Below are positions 58,990 through 59,897 of a stretch of 59,897 nucleotides of DNA, one piece after another. The notes under the pieces are model-generated. The model had not been told where the DNA came from. It was given only the letters and a program-made list of their open reading frames with translations, and made no database searches. The position numbers and the translations under genes were made by a program. Numbering within the stretch: the stretch's first letter is position 1; every line of letters begins with the position of its first letter. The stretch is taken from NCBI GenBank assembly GCA_038245435.1, contig JBBRSL010000001.1:1-59897 (forward strand), read 5' to 3'. The stretch comes from JBBRSL01 sp038245435. Its GTDB lineage: Bacteria > Patescibacteriota > Saccharimonadia > Saccharimonadales > CAIOMD01.

Positions 58990-59897
58990 GTGCAGGGCAG
59001 CATCAAGAGAGAGAACCGGCGCTTGACGCCGGCTCGGCTGATCAGCGCGCTCCTCGGGGCCCTGCTGGTCATGACTGGAGGTGCGATGGTTATCGCAGCT
59101 CCGGCCAGTGCAACGACGCTCGCGTCGTCGTTCGTGCGTGACAGCGCGAACTGCAACGCAGGTGTTCTGACCATTGCAGGTGCAACTTCGAGCTCGACGC
59201 TCGACGCTGTCATCTCCTGGCAGTACAACTCGAACACCGTGAGCTCCGAGTACCTCGGAACAGGCGGTTCTGGCTCCAGCTGGAGCCACATGTTCGATGT
59301 CTCTGCCGACATGAAGGTGTTCCCGGTGACTGCTTTCAACATGACCGTCAAGGTCTTCGATGAGGGCGGCAACCCCGTGCTCGACGAGGTCGTTTCGGTC
59401 GCCGGCTGTGGCACGCCGCCGACTGTCGACTACGCCGCCGTGACCGGTTACGCGCCGTTCTCGAGTGACGCCAATCACCCTGGCTACTGGGGAGCCGACT
59501 GTGTCAAGGTCGACAACCCGGGCGGGAGCACCTACGTGCTGCCGGCCGGTACCTACAGCAAGGTGATCGTCAAGGCGGGTGCCAACGAGCAGGGCAACTA
59601 TGCCAACACGATCTTCGCCGCGCCTCCCAAGGCCGGACAGACTGTGTGGGCAGACAGCAACGGGAACGGTGTATTCGACGAAAGCGACAAGACGATTTCA
59701 CACGTGATCATGTGTGCAGCCGAGTCCTCGCCCACGCCGACGCCGACGGAGACCACTCCGACCCCGACGCCGACAGTGACGACGCCCACGCCGACGCCGA
59801 CGGAGACCACTCCGACCCCGACGCCGACAGTGACGACGCCCACGCCGACGCCGACGGAGACCACTCCGACCCCGACGCCGACAGTGACGACGCCCAC
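58990..59897 (+). CDS. Secreted protein with Pro-Thr repeat, GC-rich unit 3 (partial)
   Basis: At least 302 residues, open to the window end. Start GTG 58990 is the first possible after the in-frame TGA at 58981. A long twin-Arg-like N-terminus (KRENRRLTPA) leads to a signal helix (LISALLGALLVMTGGAMVIA) and cleavage near PASA. The mature part (~40-245) has cysteine-spaced beta units, a CGTPP turn also found in the unit 2 protein, and a calcium-loop-like DSNGNGVFDESD. From residue ~248 it becomes a Pro-Thr-Glu repeat, like wall-spanning linkers of actinobacterial exoproteins. The C-terminus is outside the window. Confidence 0.75.
   Translation, partial: MQGSIKRENRRLTPARLISALLGALLVMTGGAMVIAAPASATTLASSFVRDSANCNAGVLTIAGATSSSTLDAVISWQYNSNTVSSEYLGTGGSGSSWSHMFDVSADMKVFPVTAFNMTVKVFDEGGNPVLDEVVSVAGCGTPPTVDYAAVTGYAPFSSDANHPGYWGADCVKVDNPGGSTYVLPAGTYSKVIVKAGANEQGNYANTIFAAPPKAGQTVWADSNGNGVFDESDKTISHVIMCAAESSPTPTPTETTPTPTPTVTTPTPTPTETTPTPTPTVTTPTPTPTETTPTPTPTVTTP
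59731..59897 (+). repeat. Perfect 54-bp tandem repeat encoding Pro-Thr linker
   Basis: Three identical 54-bp units (59731-59784, 59785-59838, 59839-59892) and the start of a fourth at the window edge. Each encodes 18 residues, PTPTPTETTPTPTPTVTT. Identity at the DNA level means recent expansion or active homogenisation; the copy number is probably variable. Confidence 0.95.

Noticed and set aside
58885..59478. Minus-strand open frames opposite the third secreted protein
   Set aside because: Arg/His-rich shadow translation with no motif; the plus frame has a signal peptide, promoter and leader.
59598..59897. Minus-strand Gly-Val repeat protein at the window end
   Set aside because: It is the reverse reading of the Pro-Thr repeat; no start context and no continuation can be seen.
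59731..59897. CRISPR array
   Set aside because: Units are contiguous with no spacers and encode an in-frame Pro-Thr linker.
1..59897. Assembly chimera explaining the GC-rich stretches
   Set aside because: Three separate units each begin with AT-rich promoters and the complete ones end in AT-rich terminators in the local style, with continuous neighbours; not excluded without reads, but less likely.
1..59897. Alternative genetic code (UGA as Gly) as in Gracilibacteria
   Set aside because: Several genes end properly at TGA (groEL, mutM, Nudix, DGQHR-like) with overlapping downstream starts.

Overview
The window most likely comes from a Saccharibacteria (TM7, Patescibacteria/CPR) chromosome. 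The basis is its dense small-gene, AT-leaning core: groEL end, argS, dnaG-rpoD, polA, mutM-holA, truB-rpsO-pnp, RNase J, ftsK, rpsF-ssb-rpsR, efp and tlyA. Many short orphan proteins lie among these genes, and the code is standard, with UGA used as stop (groEL, mutM and the Nudix gene all end in TGA). This lineage call is inference from gene content; no 16S rRNA gene is in the window.

Layout. 1-104 is the end of groEL. 167-2195 is a GC-rich transcription unit encoding a DGQHR/ParB-like protein and an HTH protein. 2.3-17.8 kb holds housekeeping genes: a sugar-phosphate isomerase, a MacB-type ABC exporter, tRNA-Ser, argS, a photolyase-related protein, a broken msrB, orn, dnaG and rpoD. 17.9-22.9 kb is a compact crtE-crtI-crtB-crtYcd operon, sufficient on paper for beta-carotene, facing a TrmB-type regulator. 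23.0-25.8 kb is an orphan operon ending in an M15 peptidase. 25.9-53.6 kb is mostly information processing (polA, rnhA, dut, mutM, holA, rpsT, truB, rpsO, pnp, udg, rnj, ftsK, rpsF, ssb, rpsR, efp), with a TspO homologue and a CcdA/thioredoxin pair. 53.6-59.9 kb holds tlyA, a second GC-rich unit (secreted Ig-like protein), four orphan genes, and a third GC-rich gene (secreted, with a Pro-Thr repeat) cut by the window end.

Four patterns cut across genes. (1) Three GC-rich units, very different in composition from their surroundings, each begin with a near-consensus AT-rich promoter (17-bp spacer) and a structured leader. Two encode signal-peptide-bearing proteins of actinobacterial style, as expected if an epibiont acquired host-like surface genes. 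(2) A family of 7-bp-periodic repeats, mostly folding as hairpins, sits at gene ends; one copy lies in frame inside tlyA. (3) At least 14 genes have a -10 box only 6-9 nt before the start codon, implying widespread leaderless mRNA; one 10-bp palindrome appears to serve two divergent genes. (4) DnaG, the family-4 uracil-DNA glycosylase and the FeS-type photolyase homologue have all lost their canonical Zn or Fe-S ligands, while MutM keeps its zinc finger.
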